A stretch of DNA of 64,000 nucleotides from contig NC_092621.1 of assembly GCF_047663525.1 (NCBI RefSeq), forward strand, positions 11,033,501 to 11,097,500, given 5' to 3'. The notes beneath the pieces are model-generated. The model had not been told where the DNA came from and ran no database searches. It was given only the letters and a program-made list of their open reading frames with translations. A program made the translations under genes and the position numbers. Origin of the DNA: Anas platyrhynchos (Eukaryota; Chordata; Aves; Anseriformes; Anatidae). Shown here piece after piece: positions 24,232-37,215 of the stretch (positions are counted from its first letter, which is position 1; the number at the start of each line of letters is the position of its first letter).

Positions 24232-27200
24232 TTTAAACCAAAAGCTGCATTTTCTAATGCTAGTATGATTCAGTCATCCAATCGTTGCTGGTTTGCAGAA
24301 TTACTCAGTAATAGTGTTGCAAGAATGTGTTGAAACATTCTTAGAAGTTTCAACATTTGCCAAATATTGGGGGGAAGAGATATTTCTGAAGTATAAAACT
24401 GAGCATCTCACTTCTGTTCAAACTTATTCTTCTAGAGGCAGTTATTATCTCTGGGGTGTTAATAGTCATTTTGGTAACAACACCCCCAAACATCTGTTTC
24501 CCCCCACCCCCAAACCTCCCCTTAACAACCAGTTTGCCAAGAGCCCTCAGCCAAAACCAACAAGACATATGGGCATTTCTGGGAGTACACACACACCAGG
24601 ATTGTCAGCAACAGTCAACACTTGTATACAGAAATCTGGAGGCCAGTGCAAGGAACACAAAAAGTTTTGCATCAATTTAAATGACACCAATATTTTGCTC
24701 CCCTTGCGTACTGCTTAAAAATAATTCATGTACAATGTGCATGGTAAAGACCACAAAATAAGTAGAAAGATGAAGTTTGGGCAGGTAGTCAAAGCATAGT
24801 AAATATGATGAGAATTATCCTGTCTGGCACCAAAGAGATCAGGAAAAAAACAAACAAACAACAAAAAACCAACCAACCAAACAAAAAAAAACAGTTCTCA
24901 TGAGGTCAGTATCATTTCAGTGCAGTTACACCTACACCTTTTAGGCCAACTGAAGCAATTAATAATGCCCTGTTTATGCCGGACAGCCAAGAGGAAGCAT
25001 CAGAGAATGGGAGGTGCAAACATGACAGCCACAATAGTGAATGCTTGGATAAAGGGAAGTCTTAGCTTTTATAGAAATAGGAAGGAAGAAGCCAAAAATT
25101 AGGTAGAATTGCATAGTCAGTTTTATTGAATCAGTACAGAAAATGCTCATCTCCCACTAACCAAAGAGGGAAGTTTTTTTGGTAGGAGATGTATTGGTGT
25201 CCACAAGACTTTTATTCACTGAACAGAACAGCACACAACACACATAGCTGCAATCCCAGTTAAATCACACTAGTCCTTTAACTCCAACACCTCCTATAAA
25301 CAAGCCTGCTCAAAAATAAGCCACCTCACCCACCAAGTTTCAATGACTACAGGTCACTCTCGGACCCTTTTTGAAGACAGCATTTTTTAACATGAAAAGC
25401 TACTGAGGAGTAATGGCAAAGTCCACAAAAACAAAACAAAAGAAAAACAACAACAACAGACCAAGTGCTTTTGTTGCTATAGAATCCCATCACCTCCTAA
25501 AATGACGTGTATCATTTATCACCACAATAACTCAATGACGTGAGGAACTGTTTGTGTAAATCAGACAGGAAAAAAGATCAAATGACTCAACCAGTGCCAT
25601 GGAAGGAGTCTGTGGTAGACTCAGGTATTGAATATGTCTCTCCAGACCTTGTTCGTGATCTTCTATTATAAGGTTATTTCTGTAGAGGAAAAAAAAAATA
25701 GATTACAAGGACTCAAAAGTATTTCACTGATTTTTGGTACCCTTATCAGATTTCCAACTATTGAGAAAAGTACTTAGTCCAGAATATTTTATGCAGGAGA
25801 GTTGTTTTACATTTGGATACACACAAAATGCTATTTTTAGAAGAAATATCAAATAGCATGTTGATGGAGTCCCCATCATCAACAACAAAAGAGCTAACAT
25901 CCTTTCCATGGATATGCCACACTGAAGAGGGCTGAGATTTTCACACCACATGAAGGAACGCCACCTTCCAAAAAAAAAAAATAAAAAATAATTCTAACAG
26001 CTTCTTCATTTCTCCTATGAGCTTTCCACAGTACTCCAGGTTTAAAGCAGACAGCAGACTGTTTATTTTTCCACTGAAGAAGTTATCAGAATAGTAAACA
26101 TGCTTCTTTAATGACAAGTTGTTGAAAGGCATTTTGAAAACAGAAAATGGGAACTTGATGTCTCTGGCAGCTCCAGTTCTTCTGCTCAAGGGACTCATAT
26201 CTTAGGTTCAGGTTCCTCGCCCACAGGAGGCAAGAGTACAGAACAGCAAACTGGTACAGTCAGGGAACACCACAGTATCTTCCAAGGCAAAGGTTCACTT
26301 TCAGTCAACCTTATCTGCACAAGAGCAAAAACACCTCTTTTCATGGTAAGCAGAATAAACCACAGGCATGAGGGGCTGGAGATGCTTCAAATCCACTATA
26401 TGTTGTACTGAAAGGCCTCTAAAAGCATCCTTCAGAGTTGTAAAGAGGTTCAGAATATTCATCAGGTGGATGAGGAAATTAATAATATCTATCTCTTGGT
26501 GAGAAAGTTCATAGCACTTGGATTTGGGACACCCAGGTGAACGGATTTGGATATCACAGTAACTCCACCACAGTGAGGCAGACCTGCTCCCCTCTGTTAT
26601 TTCTTATTTCTTGCCAGTCAGCAGTAATAATGTTAACTTCATGACAAGGAGGGCTTTCTTGGGCTAATTTGCATTTAGTTCATCTAGGTCCCAGTCCTTG
26701 TTGCAGCAAAGTTTTCTGAAGCACCATACAGATGATTTGTTACCACAGTCTGAAATACAGGAAGCAGCTTACATGACAGTTTCCACATCTCTCTCTCTTT
26801 CATAAATAGACACATCTGTAAGCTGCTGGTTAACTGAAAGGTCAGTGTCTCTGCATTCCAGATGTGCATTTGGAAACAGCCTGACCTGCCAGCCCAGGCT
26901 CCACAAGTGTTTGGTACAGAGACTTTTGGAAGCTGTTCTTTGTGCTTGTGAAAGCATGAGAAGACAGTGTGGGAACTGCCCAGCAAACTCAGATTTATTA
27001 CAACTTGATATCCCCAGTCAGAGAATATCCTCTAGGAAACGCACACATTCCTCTTTTGTATTCACCAATGCCTCCTACACAAGAAGAAGTGAAGACAGAA
27101 GCAACCCAAATTGCTTTCTACTGAAGCCACAGCCTTTTTTGTGATACCACAAATATACCCTATAAATGAATTCCCCACAGCAATTTGCTCGAAATAAAAA

Positions 27201-29291
27201 TAAAAATAAAATAAAAAAATACAGCAACACCAAGAAAGAAACATTGGTCATGTAATTCTGCCACTCCATGCTGAAACCACAAGACCATCTCCCTCACTCT
27301 CAGCGGCAAGATGTGCTGTAGGCTAAGCCTCTTCTCTAGGAACCACATATGACTCTTTTGTCCTCACCAAGAACTCTCAACTCAAGCAGAAAAGGGAATA
27401 AGGAACAAATTAGAATCAGATGTTAAAAATAAAAAAAATAATAATAATAAAATAAAAAGGAAAGGAGACCACAACAGACACTCCTATCATTTGTCTGCTA
27501 GTTCAACCAATGACCCAAGATCAACCTCCTGAAAGAGCCATACAACAGCACATAAAATGTCTCCCCTCCCCATCCCCCAGTGCTTGAAATGAAAACACGC
27601 AGTGGAAAAGTCATTCAACCTGAATAAACTGACCTGGAGTTCAACAAACAAGCTTTAAGACACTAGTGATAAGAAGTTGAAACATCCAGTACAAACAAGA
27701 CGACTGCACAGCAAGAGCCCTGAGCTACATGCAAGCTCCTTGGTACACAACAGAACACAGTGACTTATCTTTGAGGCTTTTGTTCTTGCTTCCACTTCTT
27801 GTGTTCAGGTACAAGACACCTATGTCATAGGGACAGGTTGATACATTAATTTACTCTTTGGCTTGTTTCAGATAGAGACTTTGATTGCAGACCTACGCTG
27901 CTGCTTTCCCATTAAGGCCTCTGATTAACTCCTGGTGGTAGTAATTAGAGCTGTGTGTCATTAAGCAGAGAGCAGATACAGCAACTTTCCAATCCCTACC
28001 TCCCAAAGGAAACACAAGTTTGTATGGCAGCTGCTTTCTAGGAGCTCTAATGAGTGTGAACATACAGCAGTGCACAGAGTTCAACTGCTGGATGGACACA
28101 GCCCAGCAGAGGCACTAGGACACATGCAGAGCAAACTGTAGACGAGTGGCAGCTAAGACAAAAAATGTAAAGGGAGACTTGTTGGCTGGGGACATCCCCA
28201 TCCAGATTCATCATCCTATCTTTTTAACTCTTTAACCCTCACCTTTCTGTTTTGTCTTTGTCATCCACTGCACATACTGGACTTTTTCCCTTCCTTGTTG
28301 GGGATGGTGGGGGGTGACAAGGAAAGGTTATGGAGGATGAGCAGGGCAGAAGTGCAAGGATAGTAAAAGCTTACATTTGAAGTTACACAGAGTTGAACAA
28401 CATGGTGGGCATTTTCACTTGCTGCCATAAATCTGCAGCTACAGATAAAATAGGGTCAGGTGGTGTCTTGCACAGCTCAGCAGTATTCTGAGCAGTATTT
28501 CCAGTTCATTTAACAGGCATTACTGTGGTCCTTTAGCAATGCTGGTAGTTGCAGGTATAGAGGAGACACATCAGTTCAGGCATGCACTTGCAGGATTTCA
28601 CAGTGCTGTACCTGAGACCTAGCAGAACAAGGATGCAGAATGCCATGCCTAATGCCTCAGTCACTGCAGCACCTCGTGGCAAGACAGCAATAGTGGTAGG
28701 GCTTGCTACCTGCATGCTTCTTCAAGTAACCTGTGAACATCTTCACCAACAGTCAATACTGCGCACTGAACTTCACACTGAAATTCACACTGTTGTCTAA
28801 AGCCACCTCTGACACTCCTCCAAGGCTGCATTTAAAGTCTCATTTGTGCAAATTTCACTATCCCAGTGGTGGCCAGGGAAAATTCCCGTCCCAAAAGACA
28901 AGATGCAGGACACACATGGGGTCTTACCAAGCTGGACAAAAATCCACGGCTTTTTCAGAAACAGAAGTTCAAACGCAGACCTTGTCTGCCACAACGTGAA
29001 GGTTTCAGTTGGAGGAAATGTGTCACAGGAGGTGACATAGGAAACATTTTTTTCCTGCTGATTCACCAGTTCTTCTCTAAACCACCTGCACAGTCCCTAA
29101 ATATTAATACTGTACAAGATACATATGATTTTTTTTTGGTCTGAAGAGGTCAGTGTCCCATTCAACATGTCTTTGTCAAGACCAAAGCAGAGACCATCTC
29201 AGGAACATTTCGGTTATACCCTGCTGACACCCACTTCACCCACTTTCCCACCAAGTAACCAAGTATCTCCACACTCTCCCACTGCTTTTCC

Positions 29292-29316
29292 TTTTTTTTT
29301 TTTTTTTTTTTTTTTT
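29292..29316. repeat. Poly-T tract (T25)
   Basis: Uninterrupted T run; no retrocopy body recognised on either side. Confidence 0.95.
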
Positions 29317-30278
29317 ACTGTTGAGGACCCTTTGTGTTTCTATTTCCTTATTTATATTTATCTTTAACAGCAGCTGACTTCTGAGCAACTTTGCAACTGT
29401 CTCTTTGCAGAGTGCATGAAGGACCCTCTGCCCTGCAGAACCCTAAACAACATCATCTGCTGCTTCTCTCCAATCTTTTTTTCTATCCATTATCTCACAA
29501 GGTAAAATCCTGAGATTTCCTTTATCCATTTTCTTCCTTCTCCTCCCTCCAGACATACTTTTGTGCTACGTTTTATTGCTTTGCTGAGCTCTGCCCCGGA
29601 GCTCCAGGTACCTAGTTCATTAGGACAGACCACAAGCACTGCAATACCCAGAGAAAGGAGCAGTGAGCCCTTAACTCTCCCCCGCTCCCTATCTGTCTCC
29701 AGGCGTTCCTGCAGATATTGGTATCCCCATTTATTCGTCTTCCCTGCAGTAACAGCACCACCTTTTGGCTCCCTGCGCGATGCTGTGGTTTCCCATCGGT
29801 AACAGTGATGCCTCTCTCTACATAGCTCCGAGTTGCCAGGAACGAGCCCGAGCCTACCTTACCTGTAGGCATTTCATCTGCCATACCTTTGCCTAGTAAA
29901 AGGGGAAGCTCACAAACCCCAGAGACGAGCAGTCATCTCCCCCAGCAGCCCATCACCCAATCTCTTCTTCTCCTAACTTTATAGCTTTTCAGATAAGATA
30001 ACTGGTTAGCAATTAATTCCCCCTCCACCCAGCTTTGCCCTCAGAGCCCAGCAAAACAGGCAGTAGCACAGCTCAAAGCACACAGTTATTTTGCATCCTG
30101 AATGTACATAAACATGCCAATCCTTTGACCCTTCTCTAATTGGCCTACAAACACGAGGTGATCAAATGCAAAGGAACAGTGCTCATAAACCCAACGTCTT
30201 AGAAACAGCCATAAAGTAGTCATTTGTCTGGAGCTCATTGTGCCTCTAGCATAAAAAACAAGACCTGAAGAGAGATGA

Positions 30279-30300
30279 TTTTTTTTTTTTTTTTTTTTTT
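30279..30300. repeat. Poly-T tract (T22)
   Basis: Uninterrupted T run; no retrocopy body recognised. Confidence 0.95.
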
Positions 30301-31669
30301 GAGGCAAAGCAGTAGGAACTTAACACACAAAAAGAGAGATTACAACCCATGCATATATAAAGTATAAATTCACCTTCAATTTTCAGTCATGCTTGAAGAA
30401 GAGCCTGAAATCACAGGTGTTTGCCTCCTTTACTAGTAGCATCAGGCCTTAAAGCTAGAACAAAAAAGCTGCCATTACTTGATCCAGCTGGGACTATATC
30501 TACCCACCAAACCTCTCCCCAAGATCTAATGTATCCATCCCCCTTTATCGATCCGATTTCCACCAGCTGGGCTCTGGTCCTTCTTCCTGCCCGAGGGGTT
30601 AGTTGTACCAGCAAAGGTGAGATTCTTCCTATCAGGTGTAAAGCAGAACAGGTGTGCCCCTTTAATGGCGGAAATTCAATCCAGTCCAAGTAAGGAACTC
30701 AGAATTTTTTGAGTGCATTTAAATCAGTTTTGCTCAGGATTCTGCTGAATCCATTTCATTCTGGATGAAATATCACATGCCCTCCTTAAGCCCCCTTGGG
30801 AATGGCTAGAACTAAACCACCTCTTAAAGACCAATAAATGCATGCACCTGCAACTAGAGATTCAAGAAGATACCTGAAGATGTAGAGCAGATTACTGCTA
30901 TCCTACAGGTCTGAGACTGAAAACAATTACAGGTTGACTCATGTTTCCTTGGACTATGACTATGTGCCTTGAACTTTGCAGCATTAGAAAGTGAAGCAGT
31001 CAGGTGTATTTGAAGTTATGCTCACAGGTATCTATGTTTGGATTTACAACATGTACCAGTAGCCTTGAATTAAATGAAGAATATTACATCAGATGACGCA
31101 TTTATAGCAACTTTCAAAATCTAAGCATAACTTGGCAGTATCTTGCCTTCACTGCTCCTGATTCACCTGTACGTGAGTCTAGTTTCCTTTCTCGTTTGTT
31201 TCTTTTCTCATACAAAGCCCAGGAACCCAACTCTGCTGGGCTAACTCTGAGGATGAAACACAAGGACATGCAGATACCATCACAATATTGATGTCAAGAT
31301 AGCATGGGCTCAGGTGCTGTCAGTCCCTAAAAAGTTAATGAAAAAATTGGTGCAATGTCTGGTGTGCTTTTGTCTTTCCCATTTCAGTTCTTCCAGGAGC
31401 CTGGTTCAAAGCAACTCTCGGTAGTGTTTCAGGGTCACATTTTGGCTAATCGGCAGCCATCTCTGGAATGAAAACTTGGCCGAAATGAACACATTAGCCT
31501 TCCTGTCACAGTATCTAATCTGAGTTCAAATGAAAAACAAATATGCAAAGACTGGAACAATGTTTGCATGTTAAAACAATCTGGATGAACACAACATAGG
31601 AAGGAAATAGCAAAGAGTTCAGGTATTTACACAATACAGCTGAATGCAGGCTTTGAGACAGCTTTTTGC

Positions 31670-31694
31670 TTTTTTTTTTTTTTTTTTTTTTTTT
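31670..31694. repeat. Poly-T tract (T25)
   Basis: Uninterrupted T run; no retrocopy body recognised. Confidence 0.95.
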
Positions 31695-34114
31695 AACAGC
31701 CTCATCCACCTAGGCATAGCTGTACCTGGAAAGGAAATTTCAAAACTTTCTGCATTACTTAACAGCAGCTCCAGCAGAAATGAGCAGCAGCTTTAGTAGA
31801 GGCCATTGGTAACATCTGTCAAGTTTTTTTCTTAATCATTTACAGCCTGACCCCAAACTTGCTGAAGTTAATAGAAAAAGTCCCATTGACTGCTATAGGC
31901 TCTCGTAAGAATGCAAATTCTCATTTTCAAATGCAGCTGCTATTAAGAAAAAGAGAGAAAAAACATTTGTCTCTTATATAGGCACTTAAGGATGGGCTTA
32001 GGTTCTATTCATTAGCAGCTTTATTTGGCAAATACAGTCCATGCTAGACTTCTGACTATCTGTACTTGTTCTGGATCAGGGCAAGATTTTAATACCATAT
32101 AATCTTATTACAGAATATCTTGGAAGTATCTGGGATACAATATATACACAAACCCAACAGGAATTGAAGTTTCTCTGCTGAGAGCCAATTCTGGCCAGCA
32201 ATTAGCAGCTCAGGCAGCCTCTGGAGCTGACCGACCCTTTTCTCTTTCCAGCTGGAGCTTGCAGATACTGTCCAAACCCAAAGACGTTTAATATATTTTG
32301 TCCTCTTAACTTACTGAAGAGAGTTCACTTACAGCAGCCCTAAAATACTAATTATTCTAATTTGTCCACAATACGAGTATGGGAAGTGAAACAACTCACT
32401 TCAACTGTCCTGTAGCTATCTCTGATAAGACACCTGGCAGGGTGCAGTAATCAGCTTTTTATTCTCAGACTGCTGCAGTGTCCATGAGAAGTATGATGTG
32501 ATCATTAAAGGAAAACTGAAAAAACAGAAAGGCAAACAAAGAAACCAGCAGGAGAAATCCAATATAGTCTCTAATTATCCATTAGGCACAAACAACTCCC
32601 ATATAAGTAAATAGTGCAAATGTAACATTGTTCTCTTATTTTATATTAAACTGTTGTTTTAGCAGTTGGATGAAAATTAAGATTTTCCCACGTGAAACTG
32701 AAAGAATCAGTCTCCTGAAAAATAAACTTGGTTTTGAATGTTGGCGGCTGTCTTCCTTGGCTTCCCCGGCACCTCAAGCACCTCGGGGCTTGGACGCTGG
32801 GAGCAGAAATAGAGAGAGCAAGTAAGAGCTTGGCACATTTTGACATGGGATTTTTTCTGGTATTTTTCTTTGAGCTACCCCTTTTGCTTCCCTCAGAAAC
32901 CCATCCAAATCCTCCCGGCTCAGCCTTTGGCTCACAGGGCCAGCAGAGGGAGCTCAGGCGCTAGAAAACAAGCCTTTTCCCCTTGTTACCAAGACGTACG
33001 GTAATATAACTTAGTCCGGTTCTCTGCCCTAAAACCCCAAACATTCAGTTCTGAAACTTCCTCGTGGCACATAGAGGGATTCTGAGGATATCTTTGGGCT
33101 TGTTTAATTTTCAGGGATTTTTATTTTTTCAAATTACTTTTTTTTTTTTCTCTCTCTACATTTTCCCTTTTACCTGATATTTTCAGCTGCTGTAGCAACA
33201 CTCAAAACTTTCCCAGTTTTCCATTATTTGCCAACAAGCTGTGGGCCTTGCCTGTGAATGAGCCCTCCATTGATGTTGAAGCCAGCCCTGGACTGGCCTG
33301 CCTGGACCAGCCCTCTTGGAAAAGAACTTCACATCATAAAGCCACATTGCCTTCCCACAGTAGTTCCCTGGCTTTCAATCTCCCCAAAACATAGAGAACA
33401 TGGGAGTATAACTTTCTCCTTCAAGGCACTGGTACTCATGGGGCAGGACAATTCATAGCATGACTTTTTCTTCCTTACTACTAGTACACCAAGCTACAAG
33501 AAGCTCCTGAACAGTCTTGAAGATTTTGGAGAATGAAATGGCAGGTGAAATTTAAGACAGGTTACTATGACATGGGAGAAAAAAAAAATCCCACTGGCTA
33601 AAAAATCAGCACCTGTCTTATGTGGCCATGCCAATTCCCCAGGTGAATATCCTCTCTGACTCAACACAGGACTTTCTGGAAGAGTCAGAATTACTTAAAT
33701 AAGATGTCTTCAGTCTCACAGCCTTATGGGAATTATGAAAACACAGAAAGTATAACTTTCTCTTCTCAGCATAATTTCTAACATCACCGAATCCATTGTT
33801 GTGCAGCAGGTGAGCAGTTACTCCTGTCTGAGCCTGACCGAATGTCCCTATCAGGAACATTAAGTGCCTAAATGTGAAGTTCAGAGAAAGGACTTAAGTC
33901 CTTTAAGACAACATTCAGCTGCTCTTACCCTTCAATTTTAAAGTTGCTTTTTCATCAGAACAGTGTGGAGTTACCAGCTTTTCTTTACCAGTAAGAGAAT
34001 AAACATCTTGCATTTTCCACTTATCTCTGTTAAATTTTGATCCAAAAAGGGATAAGGGCTTTTAATCCTTCTTCAGCTCTAAAATATCACTGGAGGATAC
34101 AACAAAGTAGCCCC

Positions 34115-34218
34115 AATATAACAAAGGCAAAGCAAGGCAAGGGGGAAATGTAAAAGGAATAAGGAAAGGAAAATAAGGAAAAAGGGAAAGGAAAAAAAAA
34201 AAGAAAAAGGAAATAAAC
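34115..34218. repeat. Purine-rich (A/G) tract
   Basis: Around 100 bases consisting almost wholly of A and G, built from GGAAA and GGCAAA-like words. Such tracts can adopt triplex (H-DNA) structure, which is inference here. Confidence 0.8.
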
Positions 34219-36054
34219 AACCACAGCAGAATTTCCAGTTTGCGAAGAAGGGCAGTGAATCACAGAAATTGTGCAATTTACTCATGAGAAATATTAGCCC
34301 AGTCCTTAGAAGTCTCAAGTTAAAAAGCACTTTGTTATAAATACAACACCTTGACATTCTATTAAAAGCCAGAAACACTTAGATTCTCAAGCCCCCTAAA
34401 CAGCCAAGTAATTGTAGTCATCTGATGCATTAAAAGACCTGTATTTTTAGATTTAGACATCTGCTAAAGAAAATATTGGGATTTTTTCCAGTAGGTGTCA
34501 TTTTTGTCTGCTCTTCCTTTCTTTGCTAAAGGTTAATGAAAGTAGTAAGAAAACATTTTCCTTGGAAAGTCAAGGGTATCACTGCCTTCCTAGGGAAATG
34601 GATGGTATCTGGGAGAAGAAACCATGTCATATGCGAAAATGATGGTTTTGACCTGAAATCTCTGAAGGCTGCTTGGGAACACTCAGAATTGGCGCTGACC
34701 CATGGTCATTTCTGTATTAAAGATCTTGGCAGGCAGGTCCAGATTTTGCTCAAAGTCCAGTTCTGTGTGTTTGGCACTTTAAAATGAAGATCCTCCTCAT
34801 CATTTTGTCCATTTCAACCCTGCCTATCCTTGGTCTCAGCAAACCCTCTGGTTACCTTCCCCTGTGCTGCTGGAGAGGTGAAATTCATGGTCTGCACATG
34901 GACATTTCTGGTGAAAAACTTCTTAAATCCTCTCCCTGCTACACAGGGAGCACTGAACAATAAATTCCTTCCACAGAGGGAAGTCAGGCCATGGCCTCCT
35001 GGAATCACAGTAAAACCAGACAAGGGATGGTTTCCCATCTGGCAAAGACACCATCTCTGCATTGTGCAAACCTCTGGAACAGGACTTGCAAGCACCTACC
35101 CAACACGACAGCCAACAGTAGGTCAACAGTGCTGGCACATAAAATCTGGCATAGCTCAGTGGCCAAGTGTAAGACATACTACTGATTTTATAACTTTTTA
35201 ATAGTTTTTACTAATCACTCTTTGTTAATCAGTCTTTATTAACCAATCGTTGTCCCTGCACAGGAAAGTTTCACCCCATGGCAGAGGGAGCTGGAGGAAA
35301 CCTGTGCTTCCCCAGAGACAGCTTAGAGCAAAGCCTGGCATCAGCTGCTGCCAGAAGGTTTAAAGATGATAGACTGCACCTTGGCTTGAAGTGCTGGAGC
35401 TCCAGCCAGACATGAGTTTACTTTTGCCAGTTTGGCTAATGCAGCAGTAAGCTGTGACAGGAGAACAGGGCAAAAGCAGCCCTTGCTCCTTGCTGATCCC
35501 TAGCCCAGAGGGCCCTGAGGAAGAAGATGCACAGATCCGTGCAGAACCCTCCCCCCACACCAAGACCTTCTCACTGTTTTCCCGCGAGGCTCACAGGTTG
35601 CAGGAGGCCCAGATGTGAAACTAAATCAGCACGAGCAGCAGAGCAGCAGGCAGCTGTGCAAATGCCAGGGAGCTGCAGCTGCTTGCTCAACATAGCACAG
35701 GGCTTGGCCATCGTCAGGTGGACCCTGCCAATACTCTGTGGCTGGTCCCCCTCTTCATCCATGGCCTGAAAATGTAAAGTTCAGCCTTTGAACAGCCTGG
35801 CTATGGAAACCTCACCCTGCTGCTGTGTATTCACAATGACCCAAAAAAGGCCATTTTGTATCCACTATCCTTCCTACCCAGCACTGGTAAAGCTGGAAAC
35901 CTCACCCCTAAATAATCAAGCTGTAAACTACAACCACAAATATAAATTTTACCTCAGGCACCTTTAAGACTTCTTAAGCAGAACTTGCAGAAGCACAGTT
36001 TTTGAGCAAAACAGAAATAAGCCCCCTAGCTGCACAAAGATACAGCATCAGCAG

Positions 36055-36092
36055 AAAATAAATAAATAAATAAATAAATAAATAAAATAAAA
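36055..36092. repeat. (AAAT)n microsatellite
   Basis: About nine ATAA/AAAT tetranucleotide units. Confidence 0.95.
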
Positions 36093-37171
36093 TCATTTGA
36101 CATTCACAAACAACTAAAACAATTACTGTTATGAAAGACTACCCTACTAAAGTGAACCCACTCTTTCATGAACCCCCCTCCTTCAGCCCTGGATCCTCAT
36201 GTTAGCCATGAGGATCCAAGGCTGTCAACACCAGGCTCCAGAGAGGGACTTGCAAACTGCAGAGGCACTGGATTGTTTCTCACTCAGCTCTGGCACCACG
36301 GGCTATAGACTTAGGGAGCAGGCAGAAGATACCATTTTGCTGGACCTACTGAGTTTCTCTGGCCACGAACTATCCCTAAACACATAGTTATACTATAAAA
36401 TCAGTTCTTCAACTCCAAATAGTTTGAGGCTGTTGTTGCTTCTTTCCCCTGTTGCACAGATAACTTGCAGCTGTTTGCAAACAGCTGATAGGAATTGTTG
36501 GTTGCCTGTGTAATACCAGTGCTGCTCCTGCCCCCAAACTGGAGGAATTTATAAAATGGTGTGAATTTCAAACGTGTAATAGCAAATTAGCTATTGGGAA
36601 ATATTTCTGTGCAGGGGTGGGCTGTGTGTGAAGGTCTAGCACAGTCATGCTGAAACTCAGTTTTCCAGCATGGCCTCTGGACCCTCAAGTCAGGATGCCC
36701 AGTCTCTAAGAAATTCATGAAGTTGCTGAACAAGCCTTCTGCTTTCTCTTAAATTCATCTCAGGCCCTTTCCTCCAGAGGACTATGTCTCTAGATAACTG
36801 CTGCTAAGTGAAATTGTGGACTCTGAGGTAGGCAAATGGGACCTCACCTTCAGTATTACAAGCAAAGGCTGCAAAGAGGTTTCATTTCTTCTTCGGCCAT
36901 CCAGCAACAATAAAACAAAGATAAGAAGCACTTAGTGAATTTCTGGTAAATGCCAATACTCCTTTTTGGCAATTTAGCCAGATAAACTCCCGTCAGCCCC
37001 ACAGGCGAAGGTCTCCTCAACTAGACAACAATGACCTTTGATTGCACCACGTAATAATGATAGAAAGGAACTACTTGGCTCACTTCACCCAAAGGGATCT
37101 GTTACCGATGGCAGCCAGAGAAAACAGCATGATTTCACAGGCAAGCTGCACCAATCAGCCAGTCCTGAGCT

Positions 37172-37215
37172 ACAAGGTGAAAAAAAACAAAAAAACAAAA
37201 AAAACAAAAAAAACT
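37172..37215. repeat. A-rich (AAAAAAAC)n low-complexity tract
   Basis: Repeated A-runs separated by single C. Confidence 0.85.

Noticed and set aside
35148-35190. tRNA-like A box (ATAGCTCAGTGG)
   Set aside because: The D-arm word is good, but no T-arm/B box, anticodon stem or acceptor pairing follows.
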